From positions 3,261,322-3,325,321 of the forward strand of contig NC_060062.1 in NCBI RefSeq assembly GCF_020283565.1: a DNA stretch of 64,000 nucleotides. The letters run 5' to 3'. The DNA is from Trifolium pratense (taxonomy: Eukaryota; Streptophyta; Magnoliopsida; Fabales; Fabaceae). Below the pieces are notes generated by a model. That model was given only the letters and a program-made list of their open reading frames with translations, was not told where the DNA came from and did no database searches. Below are positions 61,601-64,000 of this stretch, one piece after another (within the stretch, counting starts at the first letter, position 1; every line of letters begins with the position of its first letter). The translations under genes were made by a program, and so were the position numbers.

Positions 61601-63085
61601 AAAGTTTATACCAATATCCTTAAAAGTGCTTAATTTGTTTAAGTTTGTTACTAATGCTACATAATGTAAAAGGTTGTACACTTGTACTGCTCATTGCTTC
61701 ATGAGAATCATCTAAAGATTGCTACATAATATACAAATATGTCTTATGAGAAATTTGATTTTACAAAATTCACAAAGACACAACCAATAGTTTTCAATTT
61801 CATATGATCTTCTTGTACACTCTCTGCAGATGCCTTTTCCAAGTAATTAATAGCAACGTTCACATATCAAGGTTTTCAAGACTGTCATATAAATAAAGTA
61901 AGCCAAATGCTAGCGAGTGTCTCGGGGCACTCTTTAAGACCTTAAATAGTAAGTTTTTTACATAATTTTTACGGGAATATGTAAAATCAACGCATTGGAA
62001 ATTGTAGTATTTAATATTTTGAATAAAAAATTTCTTTAAATAAAATGCATAAGACAAAACTCATAAAGTAAAAATATGAATTGAGTTGTAACCAAAATAA
62101 AATTATAATTGAGTATGTTTGGATATATTCTTATAAAAGTGAGTTGAACAAATAATTTGAGTGTAAAAATCAATTTTATAATCAAAAGCTACGATTTCTA
62201 GTTTCAAGTAGAATCAATTCTGGAGATAGAATCAATTATACTTTTGAGAAATCAAACAAGGCAGAATCAATTCTACACGTCTAGAATCAATTCTGGCCGC
62301 TCTAGAATTGAAACCAAACATACACGAAGTGGAAGAAATTGTGAGATAAAAAAAAAAAACAACTAGTGCAGATGACTTCGAAGACTATGTAGACGACCAG
62401 GAACAATCAATAAAGTAAAACACATTATCTTACCTTTCTAATGTAGGGCCCAGATCACACGGAAAAAAATTAATGGGAGACAATCATGTTCTGTAGGACA
62501 ATTATTCATCTTCAAAGTAATGTCAAAAGACTTAAAACAATCATAACAACGTAATAGATGGTCTAAAAAATTAATTTTATTTTACCGATCGTTAGTTGGT
62601 CTAGTGGTGATTAACGTTAAACTTGGTAGGGAGGACGGCGGTTTGATCCTCCACAACTGTGATTGGGAAGGGGCTGAAACCACTTGATGTCAGAACTGAC
62701 ATCCGAACCATATTTATATCTTGATTAAAAAGAAAAACAAATTTGTATCTTCACTTTAAAAATAATGTAAAGATATAAAGTGGAAGAAATTGTGAGAGGA
62801 AAAATCAAATCAGCTTGAAAGAAAAATTAAACCAATCAATGCTCCTATAATACTATAACAACAATGACTTGCAAGTCACAATGTACACAATTTCTTGGCT
62901 GATAAAAAAAAAACTAGTGCAGATGACTTCCAAGTCAATGGAGGGTTAGAAAGATTCATATATATGAATCACAATAGAATTACTTTTTCCACCCTACTAA
63001 TTTTTAGACGCGTCCTACGAATTTATCAAAATATTTTTGTCCGCTATTTAAGTAATTGATTCTACGTTTAAAATAAAAAAATTCT
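61601..63085. other. Permease C 3' flank, shared with permease A flank
   Basis: No gene. 61816-63085 matches 30812-32030. The site near 63085 ('aaataaaaaa/attcttgg') is the undisturbed version of the Helitron insertion site of unit A. Confidence 0.75.
62590..62735 (+). mobile_element. tRNA-derived SINE (copy in unit C)
   Basis: Box A TTGGTCTAGTGG near 62596-62607 and box B GGTTTGATCC near 62640-62649 (one change from consensus). The body is the same as at 31573 and it ends in 'ttaaaaagaaaaac'. Shared position shows that it predates the duplication. Confidence 0.5.
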
Positions 63086-63089
63086 TGGT

Positions 63090-63400
63090 AGAAGGGTTTT
63101 TTTTTTCTCAAAAATCTCATTTTTATGACGTCTGCAACTTAAGTAGTGAATGTTATAAAAATGAGAAAATTTCATATTAGGAGGTGTTTTTTTCTTTCTC
63201 AAATTGCATATTTTTATAACGTCTGCTACTTAAGTAGAGAACTGGTAAAAATCTTGGTAGAGTGTTTTTTTTTTCTCAAATTTCACATTTTTATAACGTT
63301 CGCTACTTAAATAGTGAACTGGTAAAAATGTCAATATTTCTCATTTTTATAACGTCCACTACCGCAACTTAAGTAGCGAAAAAATAAAATGGAAAATATG
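63090..63400. repeat. Tandem repeat with CTACTTAAGTAG palindromes (unit C)
   Basis: Paralogue of 37275-37590, same order of units. Palindromes near 63229-63240, with decayed versions nearby. Confidence 0.6.
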
Positions 63401-63450
63401 TAGGGCGCACGAATAACAGATAGGGTGGTAAAAATAAATCTCGAATCATT

Positions 63451-63993
63451 CTACTGTATTGAATGTGCCTTAAAATGAATGATGCAAATAAAGTGACAAG
63501 GGACTACTTGTCCAAAAAAATAAAGAGAATAAGGAAATGAATAATGCTTATTTTTTTTAGTCAAAAGGAAAAATAAAATAAATATAAGAAAAAGATACAA
63601 AGACCGGGGGTCATTAAATCTGACCTGCCAATTCCTATTCAGGATGTCCTTGATATTATTAATGATGACTACATAGTGGTGCCACTCATCAACTGTTTCA
63701 GTAATTAATTTAAGCGTCATCACGGAGTTGGAATAGCACCACGAGTCCGTAATGTTCAACTCCCAAGCTAAATGAAGACCTTTATAGATTGCCATAAGCT
63801 CCGCATGGAGAATGTTGGTGACTCCGAAGTTGCCAACGAAGCCATGAATTACCAATAATCCCTCTGCTCCATCTGCATTTCCAATAATCCCCCGATAACC
63901 AGAGATACCAGGATTACCAATGCTGTTGCCGTCCACATTCAAAATCATACCGGTGCCTCCATGAGCATTCCATCGCACAAGCTTGGGTACCAC
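63451..63993 (-). pseudogene. LINE-type RNase H domain remnant
   Basis: A 180-residue minus-strand frame of the reverse-transcriptase-like RNase H family found at the C-terminus of plant LINE polyproteins. It reads VRWNAHGG, LNVDGNSIGNPGISGYRGII, HAELMAIYKGLHLAW and VDEWHHYVVIINNIKDI. The first Asp (NVDG) and the Glu (HAELMAI) are present. The third acidic position is Asn (CYSNS where CYSDS is usual), and the final HV-RE-N-AD motif is replaced by unrelated sequence. No other LINE part is near. A domesticated gene is possible but unlikely. Confidence 0.65.
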
Positions 63994-64000
63994 TGTAGTA

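Overview
The window is nuclear DNA of a flowering plant. It has AT-rich intergenic sequence, GT-AG introns, plant-type receptor-like proteins, an amino acid permease family, and nested Tat, Athila, Copia, TRIM, hAT and Helitron elements. A papilionoid legume is my best inference from the overall flavour of the repeats; that is not proven by the sequence. No prokaryotic feature, rRNA, CRISPR array or functional tRNA gene was seen.

Layout. 1-22.2 kb is almost entirely transposon: a diverged Copia-type LTR (1-731) beside a hAT-like non-autonomous element (764-1613); a foldback element (about 3.1-3.4 kb); a 5.76-kb minus-strand Copia-type element with nearly identical LTRs but a decayed interior (3848-9603); a small retroposon (9609-9931); and a 12.2-kb Tat-lineage Ty3 element (10041-22203) with a 70-bp minisatellite and three antisense genes, one with an apparent intron.

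22.8-64.0 kb is a tandem array of a two-gene module, a Cf-9-like leucine-rich-repeat receptor-like protein (RLP) followed by an AAP-type amino acid permease. RLP1 (22964-26104) and RLP2 (38162-41242) are intact. None of the permease copies is intact. Copy A (28188-30792) has six good exons and a broken seventh. Copy B (43175-45193) lacks exons 2-4 and nearly all of exon 7. Copy C (45198-61600) has part of exon 4, a 47-bp deletion in exon 5, an 11.9-kb Athila element inside exon 6 and a 2.8-kb gag-only Copia element in intron 6. A two-exon fragment of COX15 (heme A synthase) lies between RLP1 and permease A. The window ends at the point that in unit 2 lies 192 bp before the RLP2 start codon, so a third RLP probably begins just outside.

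Insertions dated by target duplications and LTR comparison are mostly young. About one LTR mismatch is visible in Athila (1179-bp LTRs) and one in the 5.76-kb Copia element (1387-bp LTRs), about five in Tat (483-bp LTRs), and about six plus a 20-bp indel in the gag-only Copia element. A head-to-tail pair of Helitrons (32031-37270) sits downstream of permease A; the paralogous empty site is at about 63085.

The most unusual signals are: an array of ten short hairpins, all with a 6-nt loop, in both LTRs of the 5.76-kb element; a 13-nt inverted repeat in the same element that could replace a tRNA primer site; a GC-rich cassette shared by the LTRs of unrelated retrotransposons; and two different LTR elements inserted at the same GTTAA in paralogous introns. 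All counts come from reading by eye.
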